Under the pieces are notes generated by a model. The model made no database searches, was not told the DNA's origin, and saw only the letters and a program-made list of their open reading frames with translations. From assembly GCF_001591365.1 (NCBI RefSeq), contig NZ_BCUT01000002.1:992001-1056000 (forward strand): a stretch of DNA of 64,000 nucleotides. The letters are read 5' to 3'. Shown here one piece after another: positions 1 to 9,337 of this stretch (within the stretch, counting starts at the first letter, position 1; each line of letters begins with the position of its first letter). The DNA comes from Variovorax paradoxus NBRC 15149. Lineage in GTDB: Bacteria > Pseudomonadota > Gammaproteobacteria > Burkholderiales > Burkholderiaceae_C. A program made the translations under genes and the position numbers.

Positions 1-635
1 TCGCGCAGGTTGGCCGTGCCAATGATGTTGAAGCCGCGCTGGGCATAGAGCCGGGCATCGTCGCCCAGTTCTGGAATCATGAGTTGCTTGTCGCTCATCA
101 ACGAAATCAGCACGTCCTGGATCTCGGGCGGGCAGCGCGTGATTTCCTCGAAGCGCACCAGCTTGCCCGCACGCATGGCCTGGTAGAGCGCAGAAGGCAC
201 CAGCGCGCGCTGGCTCGGCCCCTCGGCCAGCAGCAGTGCGTAGTTCCAGCTGTACTTGATGTGGTCTTCGGTGGTGCCGGCGGTGCCCTGCACCGTGAGG
301 CCCGAATCACCGCTGACGGCGGCTGCAAGCAGTTCCGAGAGCAGCGACTTCGCGGTGCCCGGCTCGCCCACCAGCATGAGGCCCTGGTGGCCCATGAGCG
401 TCACGATGGCGCGGTCGACCAGCGGATCGTCGCCGTAGAACTTGCGGCTCACCTGCAGCTTCTCGTCGCCGAGGATGAAGCGCCGCACCGCGCGCGGCGA
501 GAGCTTCCATCCGGTGGGTCGTGCATCAGTGTCGGCCGCGTGCAGCCGCGCGAGCTCGTCCGCATAGCGCGCCTCGGGGGCAAGGCGCACGGCCTGGGTC
601 GCGGGGGAAGGAGACGGTGATGTGCCGGTGCTCAT
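1..635 (-). CDS. MoxR-type AAA+ ATPase (partial, C-terminus outside the window)
   Basis: The frame is open from an ATG at 635 to the window edge, giving about 211 residues. Walker A (VGEPGTAKS) sits near residues 89-97, followed by a Walker B-like segment (RFEEITR) and a sensor-1 region (GFNIIGTANLR) at the edge. That order is typical of MoxR AAA+ ATPases, which usually act as chaperone-like partners of VWA-domain proteins. It lies 43 nt downstream of the DUF4132 gene on the same strand, so it is probably the last gene of a VWA-SWIM-DUF4132-MoxR operon. What the complex acts on cannot be told from sequence. Confidence 0.9.
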   Translation of the reverse strand, partial: MSTGTSPSPSPATQAVRLAPEARYADELARLHAADTDARPTGWKLSPRAVRRFILGDEKLQVSRKFYGDDPLVDRAIVTLMGHQGLMLVGEPGTAKSLLSELLAAAVSGDSGLTVQGTAGTTEDHIKYSWNYALLLAEGPSQRALVPSALYQAMRAGKLVRFEEITRCPPEIQDVLISLMSDKQLMIPELGDDARLYAQRGFNIIGTANLR

Positions 636-678
636 GATGATGTTGCTGCTGGTTTTTCTGCGGGTCGGCGCGGCGGGC

Positions 679-3600
679 TTACCACGGCATCTTCTTTTCC
701 CAGCCCGCGTCGAACCCGGCGCAGGCCTGGGCAATGGCCAGGTAGTCGGCATAGGCCTCGGCCAGCAGCACCGGCGGCACGCTCGACAGCGGCAGCGCCC
801 GGTCGCTGTAGCCGCGGGTCTTCATGTCCTCGAAGCCCAGCGTCTTGAGCGCCGCGGGCACGTTCTCCTCCGGCAGGGTGTTGCCCGAGAACTCGATGGC
901 CACGCGCACGCCGGCCGACGAGAACTCCTTGGTGTACTGGTAGAAGAAGCCGCCGTCCTCGGCCTGCGCGCGCTGGTAGCCGAGCTTGGCAAAGCTGCCG
1001 CGCAGCGTGAAGGTGTCGCTGATCCAGCCCAGCCGGTCGTTGATTTCGCTCACCGGCTGGCCCTTGTCGTCGATGAACGCGACCGCCGGCGGCTTGCGCG
1101 TCATCTGCGCGAAGAGCGGCACCAGCTTGTAGTCCTTGAAGTGCCTGTTCCACGCGGCCGCTGTGCCTTCGTCGACCAGCGAAGCGTGGCCCAGGCGCAA
1201 CTGGCTGTCGGCCGCAAGCTCGACCTCGTCGTCCTGCGTGTCGATCAGGCTGCCGTCCTCGGTGGGCCGGAAGCTGCCGCGCACCGCGCCTTCCGCATCC
1301 AGTTCGAGCCACACGAGCCGCTGTATCAGCCGCCCGGCAATCGGGTGCCGGTGCAGGTATTCGCGCCACTCGGCCTGCGGCCAGATGCGGCCGGTGCACA
1401 TGGCTTCGAACAGGCGCGCGGTCTGCAGGTCGATGACCTGCTTGAGCTCTTTCCTGCTGGTCGAGAACTGGGCCTTCGCATCCCTGATGAGCACGGGGTC
1501 GTCGTTCTGGCGCGGCTCGGGCAGGGCCTTGACGATCTTGCCTTCGGGGTTGCGCAGTTCGGGCTTCATCGCGGCGTCGAGCACCACGGTGAAGATGCGG
1601 TCGCCGTACGCGAGCTCGAGCTTGCCGGTGTCGTCCAGGCCCGCGGTGGGAATGGTGCGGTCGGCGAGCTGGTCCTGCGTCCAGCCGTTGCGGTCGGCAA
1701 TCTGCTGCACCAGAGCGCGCGCCTTCTCCTGGACCGAGGCGGTGCGGTAGCGGCGCGATATGCCCAGCAGCAACTGGATCACCACCGGGTCGTTGCCCGG
1801 TGCCACGCCTTCGAGCATGGCTTCGATCTGCGAGCGGCGCTGGTAATGGTCGCGCATGTACTGCTGCAGCAGCGTGACGACCTCGTGCCCCGGCGCATGG
1901 GCGGTCAGGGCAAGCGTGCCTTTTTCGCCGATCGCGCTGCCGAGGTATTCGCTCATCTTCTCGCGCTTGCACTCCTCGAAGACCTGCTCCTGCGTCTTCT
2001 GGAAGTCGGCTTCGTAGTACTGCTTGTGCTCGGCCTTCGCGTTCTGGTAGCGCTGCTGGTTGCCCTGGTAGCGCTGCGGTGCATGGGCGTTGGCATGCGC
2101 AATGCCTTCGTCGAGCGTGGGATGGCGCGTGTCGTGTGCAATGAACTGGCGCAGCACCAGGCTGCCGACGGCCTGGCGGCTGGCGGCATCGAGCAGGCCA
2201 AGGTAGCGCGTGAGCAGCGCATTGCCGCCCGGCTCCTTGAGCTTGCAGGCGAGCACCACCCACCAGCGCACGATCTCGGGTTCTACCGGGCTGCCGTCCA
2301 GCCATTTGCAGGCGGGCAGCGCGTCCAGGGAGAACCACGCAAGGCCCGCCGGAGGCTTGGCCTTCAGGCCCTTCTTCGCCTCGGCCAGAAGAATCGCCGG
2401 TGCCAGACGCGCGGAGATGTCGTCGCCCAGCGCCTCGAGCGCCGTGAGGCAGGCCGCGCGCACGGTCTCGCGGGCTTCCTTCTCGAGCGCCTTGGTGATG
2501 GCGGGCACGGCCTCGGCGTACTTGAGCTCGGCCAGCCAGTTGGCGGCCTCGATGCGCACCTCGCTCTTGGTGGCGCCGAGCGACTCGACCACGCGCCGGC
2601 CGATGTCGGGCAGCATCGACAGTGCCTTCTGCGCGGCTGCGCGGTGCGTCTTGCCTTCGCCGAGGGCCAATTCCATCACCCGCGGCAGCCAACGTGCCTG
2701 CACGGTCGGAAAGACCGCCAGCGTGCGCAGCGTGGCGTTCAGGTCGAGCTGGGTCTGGCGGCCTTCGCGCTTTGGCGGCGCGACAAGGCCCAGGCCTTCG
2801 TCGATGTACTCCGGGTGCTCCGCGAAGAAGGGCCACACGCGGTCGGCCGGCAGCACGTCCACCGCCGAGGCCTGGTTCCAGTATGGAAAGAGCGCGGTGT
2901 GCGCCACATCGTCGATCGGCATGCCGGAGCGCTTGAGCAGCTCGGCCAGCGCGCGCAGGTCGACCGAGCCCACGGGCTGGCGGCCGAGCCACTTGTGAAA
3001 GCCGTCGTCGAACCAGAAGCTGGTCCAGTGGCGCGACACGGCCAGCCAGCGGATCAGGTGCGGCATGCCGAACCCCGGCATCGACTGCAGGCGATTGCCG
3101 AAACCCACGACCTGCTGCAGCTGGCCGTTCTTCGCGCGGTTCTGGTCGTTCTTGCTGCCCTGCCCGTTGAGCACGCGCACGGCCACGCGCATGTCCTCGT
3201 CGGTGAGCTTCTTGTGGGCGGCGTAGTTGTCCTGGCGCCACTTGTACCTGTAGGTCTGCTTGGAGGCCTTGTTCTCCTCGATCTCGGCCTCGGCCGCGAC
3301 GCGGTTCTTCTCGAGCAGCTCGATGCGGTTGGCAATGAGCAACTGCACCGCCTCTTCACCCAGCGGAATGTCCTCGAAGGGTTGCCAGGCCGGCGGCTCG
3401 GGCAATTCGAGCTCGCCCGCGTCGCCCGCGGCGTCGAGCCGCGACATGGCCGAGCGGATGGCCTGCTGCACGGCCTTGCTGGTCTCGGTGCCGGCCGCCA
3501 CGTCGAGCAGCGCGCGCGCGGCGCCACCCGGCAGGCGCGCAAGCAGTTCGGCGGCCTGCGTGCGCTGGGTGGTGTCGCCGTCTTTGAGCAGTTGCCCCAG

Positions 3601-4506
3601 GAGTTCGAGCCGCTGCGCCTCGGCAATGCCCTCGAGGTGCGGCGTCGCCTCGGCGCGCACTGTCTTGCTGCCGTCGATGGCCAGGCGCAGGAACAGCGGC
3701 GCAAAGTCGTTCAAAAGCGCCTTGTCCTTGCCGATGCGCCTGGCCAGCAGAACGCGGCCCGCGGCCGACAGCTTTGCGGGCAACGCCTCGGTGGCGTCGC
3801 GCTGGCTGCGCATGTAGTCGGCAACGGCAGGGGCCTCGACCAGCCCGTCGAGCCGGTCGTGGTACCAGCTGTCCAGTCCCTTGCGCTCGAAGACCTCTTG
3901 CAGGGCGATATGCGGATCGAGTCCTTCGTGCGCGAGCAAGGCTGCAATGAGATGCACGTTCCACGCGGGCCGGTGCTTGGCGAGATCGCGCTCGGCAGCG
4001 TTGCTGGAGCTGCTCTTGTTGAAGCTCGCGAACACCGCGTCGTTGATGAGGTACTGAAGCCAGTCGGGCACCGGCGCGCCGGGATGCTCGAGCGACTGTC
4101 CGCCGTCGGCCGCCGCAAGCAGCTTGCCCAGTCGCACCAGCACGTCGAGCGCAGGAGCACTGGCATCCACGCTGGCGTAGAAGCGGCCACGCTGCTCGAG
4201 GCTCTGGTTGCCGATCTTCTCCAGCGCCTTGTTCTGGTGGTTGCTGTAACCCCAACGCAGGCGGCCGGGGGCTCCGAGCAACTGACCTGGCTCGAAGGAC
4301 TTGGCAGCCTGCAGGTCGAGCAGCACGGTTTCCTGCGTGCCGTCGACCAGGAACGCGGCGCCCTTTTGGGGCAGCTCCTTGCCTGCTTTTTCGAGCGGCT
4401 CGAAGGCCTGCTTCAACAGCTGCGCCTGCTCGCGCGTCAAGCCGTTGGCGGCTGCGGTGCCGGCGCTGCCCGTGACGGCGCCCAAGATCCTGTCCAGAAA
4501 TCCCAT
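679..4506 (-). CDS. DUF4132 domain-containing protein
   Basis: Large cytoplasmic protein of about 1275 residues. The start MGFLDRILGAVTG at 4506 is chosen because a good AGGAGAA site lies just upstream; the frame stays open further upstream but without coding character. The body looks like alpha-helical repeat sequence (several runs such as EAANWLAELKYAEAVPAI), and the C-terminal part resembles the DUF4132 region of E. coli YehI/MolR. No signal peptide or membrane segment is seen. In E. coli the related yeh locus also carries MoxR, VWA and SWIM genes, so the grouping is conserved. The biochemical role is unknown; older links to molybdate metabolism are weak. Confidence 0.85.
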   Translation of the reverse strand: MGFLDRILGAVTGSAGTAAANGLTREQAQLLKQAFEPLEKAGKELPQKGAAFLVDGTQETVLLDLQAAKSFEPGQLLGAPGRLRWGYSNHQNKALEKIGNQSLEQRGRFYASVDASAPALDVLVRLGKLLAAADGGQSLEHPGAPVPDWLQYLINDAVFASFNKSSSSNAAERDLAKHRPAWNVHLIAALLAHEGLDPHIALQEVFERKGLDSWYHDRLDGLVEAPAVADYMRSQRDATEALPAKLSAAGRVLLARRIGKDKALLNDFAPLFLRLAIDGSKTVRAEATPHLEGIAEAQRLELLGQLLKDGDTTQRTQAAELLARLPGGAARALLDVAAGTETSKAVQQAIRSAMSRLDAAGDAGELELPEPPAWQPFEDIPLGEEAVQLLIANRIELLEKNRVAAEAEIEENKASKQTYRYKWRQDNYAAHKKLTDEDMRVAVRVLNGQGSKNDQNRAKNGQLQQVVGFGNRLQSMPGFGMPHLIRWLAVSRHWTSFWFDDGFHKWLGRQPVGSVDLRALAELLKRSGMPIDDVAHTALFPYWNQASAVDVLPADRVWPFFAEHPEYIDEGLGLVAPPKREGRQTQLDLNATLRTLAVFPTVQARWLPRVMELALGEGKTHRAAAQKALSMLPDIGRRVVESLGATKSEVRIEAANWLAELKYAEAVPAITKALEKEARETVRAACLTALEALGDDISARLAPAILLAEAKKGLKAKPPAGLAWFSLDALPACKWLDGSPVEPEIVRWWVVLACKLKEPGGNALLTRYLGLLDAASRQAVGSLVLRQFIAHDTRHPTLDEGIAHANAHAPQRYQGNQQRYQNAKAEHKQYYEADFQKTQEQVFEECKREKMSEYLGSAIGEKGTLALTAHAPGHEVVTLLQQYMRDHYQRRSQIEAMLEGVAPGNDPVVIQLLLGISRRYRTASVQEKARALVQQIADRNGWTQDQLADRTIPTAGLDDTGKLELAYGDRIFTVVLDAAMKPELRNPEGKIVKALPEPRQNDDPVLIRDAKAQFSTSRKELKQVIDLQTARLFEAMCTGRIWPQAEWREYLHRHPIAGRLIQRLVWLELDAEGAVRGSFRPTEDGSLIDTQDDEVELAADSQLRLGHASLVDEGTAAAWNRHFKDYKLVPLFAQMTRKPPAVAFIDDKGQPVSEINDRLGWISDTFTLRGSFAKLGYQRAQAEDGGFFYQYTKEFSSAGVRVAIEFSGNTLPEENVPAALKTLGFEDMKTRGYSDRALPLSSVPPVLLAEAYADYLAIAQACAGFDAGWEKKMPW

Positions 4507-4600
4507 GCGTTCTCCTCGTTCTCCTGGGCGCTGATTTTGGCAGTTGGACGTGACGCTTCGGCCAGTTCGCGGCCTGCAGAAACAACTGAAGTCAAAGGTT

Positions 4601-6670
4601 CTAAGCCGGCTGCGCTTTCCTTTGCTCCGGCAAGCCGTCAAGTTCGCCAAGCAATTGGCACAGAAAGCCCAGCTTCAGCAACGGTACCGCGGCCGGCGCA
4701 GCGAGGTGCGCACGCAGCGCACTCGACAGCACCTCCAGGCCGACAGAGTCCGCGCGGTCGAGTGCATCGTGCAGGCGCTGCCGCTGCGCCGCGGTCAATG
4801 CCATGCGCCCGGTGGCGGCCTGCGTCTCGGCCACTTCTGTCAGGGGAGCGAGCAGGCGCGCCGCCAGCGTGGGCGCACCCACGGGCGCCGCCTGCCGCTG
4901 CTGCTGCCGCGCCTCGAGCATGCGCAGGATGCGGTTGGCGAGCGACGTCGTGCGCGCGGCCTCGTCGGCAAAGTCGAGCGACACCGTTTGCAGCGCCTTC
5001 TTCGCGTTGCTGCTCAGCACGGCGAGGGGCATGAGTTCGGTGCTCGCGGCAGAGCGCTCGATGCGCACCAGCACCGCATGCACCGGGGCACGGCGCGCGG
5101 CGAGGCGGTCGAGGTTGTCGACGCGCTGCCGGTGCTCCGGGCCAACGGGGATGCCAAGCCGCAGCCACCGGCCCGCGTCGTCCTGCACCAGCCAGTCGAG
5201 GCGCTGCTGTGCTTCGTCGAGCACCGGCGGGCGCGTGTCCGATGGCCGCAGCAGCACGGCATCGAAAGGCTCGGCCGAAAGGCCGGTGGCGGCGCGCAGG
5301 CGCACGCCCAGTTCGGACCAGTTGCCGCAGCCGATCGACTTCAGGCGCGGGTCGTCGGCCGTCCACGCAGGCAGGGGCTGGGCACGCGTGGCGCCGCCGA
5401 GCGCCAGGCGGCCGTCTTCGGCAAGGCGGGGGTGTTCGAGGCGCAGGGCCGCTTCGCACACGCTCTGCGCGGCGCCCGCGCCGGACCACAGCGCGTTGGC
5501 AGACCATGCGCTGCTGCGCGTGAAGGCGGTGTCGCTTCCGTCGGGCCGTGCGAGCGAGGCCTGCAGCACGCGCGCACCCGCCAGGTCCCAGAACGCCACG
5601 GTGAGCCCGCGCGCGCCGCCGCGCGTCTGCCACCAGTGCGCACCGAGCGGCAGCAGGTCGAGTGCGGCCGATTCGTCGAAGTCGCGCTGGAGCCGGCCGC
5701 GCAGTGCCACGGCGAGTTCACCCTCGGCCCGCGCGAGCGCAGCGCACAGCGCATGGATGCGCGCCATGAGCGCGAAGGCGTCGCGCTCCTCGGCGCGGTG
5801 GTCGCGCCGCACCAGCAGATCGACCGTGCCGCCAAGGTTGCGCAGCAAGGCGGCCAGGCGCGGCAAGCCCTCGCCGCGCGCGGACATGTTGAGTGCCAGG
5901 AGGCGCGCCGACGTCAACTCGCTCACGTGCGAGAGGCCGCCAGTGAGCAGTTCTTCCAGCATCGACTCCACCTGCAGCAGGAACGCGCGCTCTCGCTCGC
6001 CGAGGCGCACGGTGTCTTCGACCGGCGCGGGCCGCGCGCTCTCGGGCCATGCGAAGGGCTGCCCGTGCGCGCTGCGCAGCGCGGCAATGGCGATCAGGTG
6101 CACCGCCTTGCGTTCCGCGGCAGGCACCTCGGACACCATGCCCGCATAGCCCGCGCCCGCCACCCAGCGGCAGGAGGCGCCGAGCTCGGGCAAATTCATG
6201 ATGAGCGCGCCGCCTTGCACCCGCCATTCGACGACGCTGCTGGCGGCGGCTGCGGCGCGGCGCACGGCCGCCACGCCCGCGGCCTTGAAAAGCGCCGCGG
6301 CATCGAGCGCGAGGATTTCCGCGAGCGGGTCGGCACCGGGCGGTGCCTGTCTGTCTTGCTGCTCGTCTGAAGGCGCGCCGCCTGCGCTGCCTGGCGCGGC
6401 CGGCTCCAATGCACGCAGCCACAGCGCCGCGCCAAGTATGTGCTTGCAGATGCCCGGTGCCGGGCAGTCGCAGCGCGCCTGCTGCGGGCCGCGTGCATCG
6501 AGCTGCACGCGCTGGCCGTCGGCCGTCACCACCCCAGCTTCGGTGCCCTGCTCTGCCCATGCGATCTTGCCCGCCTCGACGTCCTTTGCGGCACGCCGAA
6601 GCAAGCCAGGGTTGGCGAGCGTGGCCAGCGTGTCGTCGTCGTAGGCGCGATAGCCGTCGTGCCAGGCCAT
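4601..6670 (-). CDS. SWIM zinc-finger domain protein
   Basis: 689 residues starting MAWHDGYRAYDDD. The start at 6670 shares one base with the stop of the VWA gene (TGATG), which indicates translational coupling. A SWIM zinc finger (C-x-C-x5-C-x-H; CDCPAPGICKH) lies at residues 67-77, and the rest is a long helical region without recognised catalytic motifs. SWIM domains bind zinc and are thought to mediate protein or nucleic-acid contacts. It resembles E. coli YehQ by domain and neighbourhood. It probably works in one complex with the VWA, MoxR and DUF4132 products. Confidence 0.87.
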   Translation of the reverse strand: MAWHDGYRAYDDDTLATLANPGLLRRAAKDVEAGKIAWAEQGTEAGVVTADGQRVQLDARGPQQARCDCPAPGICKHILGAALWLRALEPAAPGSAGGAPSDEQQDRQAPPGADPLAEILALDAAALFKAAGVAAVRRAAAAASSVVEWRVQGGALIMNLPELGASCRWVAGAGYAGMVSEVPAAERKAVHLIAIAALRSAHGQPFAWPESARPAPVEDTVRLGERERAFLLQVESMLEELLTGGLSHVSELTSARLLALNMSARGEGLPRLAALLRNLGGTVDLLVRRDHRAEERDAFALMARIHALCAALARAEGELAVALRGRLQRDFDESAALDLLPLGAHWWQTRGGARGLTVAFWDLAGARVLQASLARPDGSDTAFTRSSAWSANALWSGAGAAQSVCEAALRLEHPRLAEDGRLALGGATRAQPLPAWTADDPRLKSIGCGNWSELGVRLRAATGLSAEPFDAVLLRPSDTRPPVLDEAQQRLDWLVQDDAGRWLRLGIPVGPEHRQRVDNLDRLAARRAPVHAVLVRIERSAASTELMPLAVLSSNAKKALQTVSLDFADEAARTTSLANRILRMLEARQQQRQAAPVGAPTLAARLLAPLTEVAETQAATGRMALTAAQRQRLHDALDRADSVGLEVLSSALRAHLAAPAAVPLLKLGFLCQLLGELDGLPEQRKAQPA

Positions 6671-7797
6671 CAGTTCATCACTTCCGCGAGCCACTGCGCG
6701 AAATGCGTGGGCGTGAGGGCCGCAACGTGCATGCCTTTGTCGGCCAGGCGCTGCGCCATTTGCCGGTCGTACACGGGGTTGGCCGATTCGTCCAGCGCGG
6801 CCAGCCCGAGCAGCTTGACGCGCGACTGTGCCATGCGCTGCACCGCGGCCAGGAGCGGCCCGGGCGCGGCGCCTTCCATGAAGTCGCTGATGAGCGCAAA
6901 CACCGTGCGTTGCGGGTTGCCCACCAGCGACTCGCAATACGCCACCGCACGGCCGATGTCGGTACCGCCGCCGAGTTGCACCGTGAGCAGCACCTCGACC
7001 GGATCGTGCGCCAGGTGCGTGAGGTCGACCACGCTGGTGTCGAACACCACCAGCTTCACTCGCACCGCGGGCAGCGAGCTCATGATGCCGGCAATGACGG
7101 CGCTGTAGATCACCGAATCCATCATCGAGCCGCTCTGGTCGACGCAAAGCACCACGTCCCAGGGCAGGTTGCGCTTCACGCGCGCATTGAAGCGCGGATG
7201 CTCGATGACGATTTGCTTGCGCTCCACGTCGTAATGCTTGAGGTTGGCCGCGATGGTGGCGCGCGCATCGAAGTTCTGTGCGCTCTTGATGTGCGAGCGC
7301 CGCATGCGGTTGCGCCGGCCGACGAGCGCGTTGACAAAGTCGTTCCTGAGCTTGCGCGTGATCTCGTCGACGGTTTTCTGGATCACCTCGCGCACCGCGT
7401 CGCGCATCTGGCCCGACAGCCGCCCGCGCATGCCCAGCAGTGCCTTGGCGAGGCCGGGCGTGGCGTCGAGCGAGCGCAGCACCGCCGGGTCGGAGAGCAG
7501 GTCGGTCAGCTGGTAGCGATCGATCGCCTGCGTCTGCATGCGCTCGAAGACCTCTTGCGGAAAGAGACTCCGCGATCGGTTGAGCCAGTCGACCGCGCGC
7601 AACTGGCTTGGGTCGAGCGAACCCGGCCCGCCGCTCGGCCGGGCCAGGCCGCGGCCTTCGTATTCGCGGCCGTAGAGATATTCGAGCGCCTGGTCGAGCT
7701 TCCAGTCGCCCGCCGAGAACTGCGTTTGCGACAGAGGTTGCGCCGCATAGCGGCCGAGGATCAGGCGCCAGCGGCGCAGGGTTTCTTCGGACGACAT
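6670..7797 (-). CDS. VWA domain protein, partner of MoxR ATPase
   Basis: 375 residues from MSSEETLRRW. A helical N-terminal half precedes a von Willebrand A domain whose MIDAS motif D-x-S-x-S (DQSGS) begins at residue 220; the later MIDAS threonine (GGGTDIG) and aspartate (ISDFMEG) are also present, so metal binding should be intact. This is the first gene of the minus-strand operon. The frame is open up to 8106, but that extension is Arg/Ser-rich shadow sequence, so the internal ATG is preferred although no strong ribosome site precedes it. VWA proteins of this type are commonly activated by a MoxR ATPase. Confidence 0.88.
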   Translation of the reverse strand: MSSEETLRRWRLILGRYAAQPLSQTQFSAGDWKLDQALEYLYGREYEGRGLARPSGGPGSLDPSQLRAVDWLNRSRSLFPQEVFERMQTQAIDRYQLTDLLSDPAVLRSLDATPGLAKALLGMRGRLSGQMRDAVREVIQKTVDEITRKLRNDFVNALVGRRNRMRRSHIKSAQNFDARATIAANLKHYDVERKQIVIEHPRFNARVKRNLPWDVVLCVDQSGSMMDSVIYSAVIAGIMSSLPAVRVKLVVFDTSVVDLTHLAHDPVEVLLTVQLGGGTDIGRAVAYCESLVGNPQRTVFALISDFMEGAAPGPLLAAVQRMAQSRVKLLGLAALDESANPVYDRQMAQRLADKGMHVAALTPTHFAQWLAEVMN

Positions 7798-7943
7798 GCG
7801 CAATGCGTTCGCAAGGACGGGTGGAAGGAACGGTCGGGGAGAGGAGCGCCGGCAGCTTATCAGACGGCAGCGCGTGTCATGCTCACGCCGTCCTTGTCTC
7901 TTCCTAATGACCAGGTTTTGCGGGAGCGGCGGCAGAAACGGGC

Positions 7944-8258
7944 ATGTACGACTCGTTGCTGCCCTTGAAACAGTGCAGGCAACGCGAGCGACAAAGGCGC
8001 CGAGCGTGTCGCCGTCACCAACAGCGTTGGGGCCACAGGAAATCGCCACCCTGGAAGCTGCCATCGAAGCTTGTGTGCAGGTCGGCCGAGCCGTGCCACC
8101 CCCCACAATATTCAGATGGCTTGATGACCAAAGGCTTCGATGCCCACTACAACCCCATTTCCGGCCGCGTGCAAAACAACGTGCGCTATCAAGGCGAGAT
8201 GCTCGCTCTTTACGCGTTCAACAAATGCATGGTGGACAAGGGCATCTCCCTTGGGTAG
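7944..8258 (+). CDS. Possible small protein or gene remnant
   Basis: This 104-codon frame has an odd split. Its first half is Arg/Gln-rich and looks non-coding, but its last 40 or so residues (GFDAHYNPISGRVQNN then VRYQGEMLALYAFNKCMVDK) read like ordinary protein. The same stretch in the +1 frame (around EIATLEAAIEACVQVGRA) also looks coding, so a frameshifted or truncated gene is possible. It sits between the MoxR/VWA operon and the IS91-type element and may have been damaged by that insertion. No ribosome site or family is recognised. Confidence 0.3.
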   Translation: MYDSLLPLKQCRQRERQRRRACRRHQQRWGHRKSPPWKLPSKLVCRSAEPCHPPQYSDGLMTKGFDAHYNPISGRVQNNVRYQGEMLALYAFNKCMVDKGISLG

Positions 8259-8417
8259 CCGTGGGCTGTCGAGCGAGCGGTAGTTGCGGCTCGCCGTGCG
8301 GCTGCTTTGGAGCGCCGGGAATGTCTCGTTCGGGCCCGAGGACTAAACCGCTCGCGCGGTAGCCCGCCGCACAGTCTGTGATTTAACAAACATCGCGCCC
8401 CTGTCTATGTTGGGAAC

Positions 8418-8434
8418 CGAGGCAATCGGCCTCG
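8418..8434. repeat. 6-bp inverted repeat upstream of the recombinase gene
   Basis: CGAGGC and GCCTCG are separated by five bases, followed directly by TTC (so GTTC spans the end). Hairpins next to GTTC-like tetranucleotides are common at IS91-family ends, but this one is only about 20 nt from the recombinase start. It could equally be a regulatory hairpin. Confidence 0.4.
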
Positions 8435-8455
8435 TTCTTCGACAGGAGCACGATC

Positions 8456-9328
8456 ATGATCCCTTCGACACCGGTGGTTTCGCCACTGCGCCAGCGCTTG
8501 CTCGACGACATGCGCATGCGCAAGCTCGGCCCCCAGACGCAATCTGCGTACGTTCGAGCCGTGCGTTACCTCGCGAGCTTCCTCCAACGCTCCCCCGACA
8601 CGGCCACTGCCGAGGATTTGCGACGCTTCCAGCTGCACCTGGTCGACCGGGGCGTCTCGCCGATCACGCTCAACGCCACCATCACCGGCCTGAAGTTCTT
8701 CTTCGGCGTCACGCTCCATCGCGGCGAACTGGTCGAGAGGATGAGCTACGTGCATGTGCCGCAGAAGCTGCCGGTGGTGCTCAGCCGTGACGAGGCCGCG
8801 CGCCTGATCGCGGCGGCCACCAACCCCAAGTACCACACGGCACTGTCCATCGCCTACGGCACCGGCCTGCGGGTCAGCGAGATCGTTGCGCTGAAGGTCG
8901 GCGACATCGACAGCCAGCGCATGACCCTGCGCGTCGAGCAGGGCAAGGGTCGCAAGGATCGCTATGCGATGCTCTCGCCGGTTCTTCTGGAGCGGCTGCG
9001 GGCCTGGTGGCGATATGCCAATGCGATGGGCAAGATGCTGCCCAGCGGTTGGCTGTTCCCCGGGCAGAACCCGGTCGATCCCTTGACCGCGCGCCAGCTC
9101 AACCGCGCGGTCCATGACGCCGCCGAAGCGGCCAAGATCGACAAGCGCGTCACCATGCATACGCTGCGCCACAGCTTCGCCACGCACCTGCTGGAGCAGA
9201 AGGTGGACATCCGCGTGATCCAGGTGATGCTCGGCCACAAGAAGCTGGAGACCACGTCGGTCTACACGCACGTGGCCACCGAAGTCCTGCGCGAGGTCGT
9301 CAGCCCGCTGGAGAAGCTGTCTGCGTAG
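8456..9328 (+). CDS. Tyrosine recombinase of an IS91-type element
   Basis: 290 residues. An N-terminal SAM-like core-binding domain (about 10-100) is followed by a catalytic domain with the R-H-R-H-Y signature: GTGLRVSEI, HTLRHSFATHLL, LGHKKLETTSVYTH. All catalytic residues appear intact. ACAGGAG lies 8 nt before the ATG. Recombinases of this type are often encoded directly upstream of IS91-family transposases, although their role in transposition is not settled. The next gene starts 9 nt after the stop, so the two are almost certainly co-transcribed. Confidence 0.9.
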   Translation: MIPSTPVVSPLRQRLLDDMRMRKLGPQTQSAYVRAVRYLASFLQRSPDTATAEDLRRFQLHLVDRGVSPITLNATITGLKFFFGVTLHRGELVERMSYVHVPQKLPVVLSRDEAARLIAAATNPKYHTALSIAYGTGLRVSEIVALKVGDIDSQRMTLRVEQGKGRKDRYAMLSPVLLERLRAWWRYANAMGKMLPSGWLFPGQNPVDPLTARQLNRAVHDAAEAAKIDKRVTMHTLRHSFATHLLEQKVDIRVIQVMLGHKKLETTSVYTHVATEVLREVVSPLEKLSA

Positions 9329-9337
9329 GCCCTCTTC

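Noticed and set aside
622..5034. Very long open frame on the plus strand opposite the DUF4132 gene
   Set aside because: Composition is His/Arg/Ala/Leu-rich without domains and mirrors the GC-rich codon pattern of the true minus-strand genes; it is an antisense shadow.
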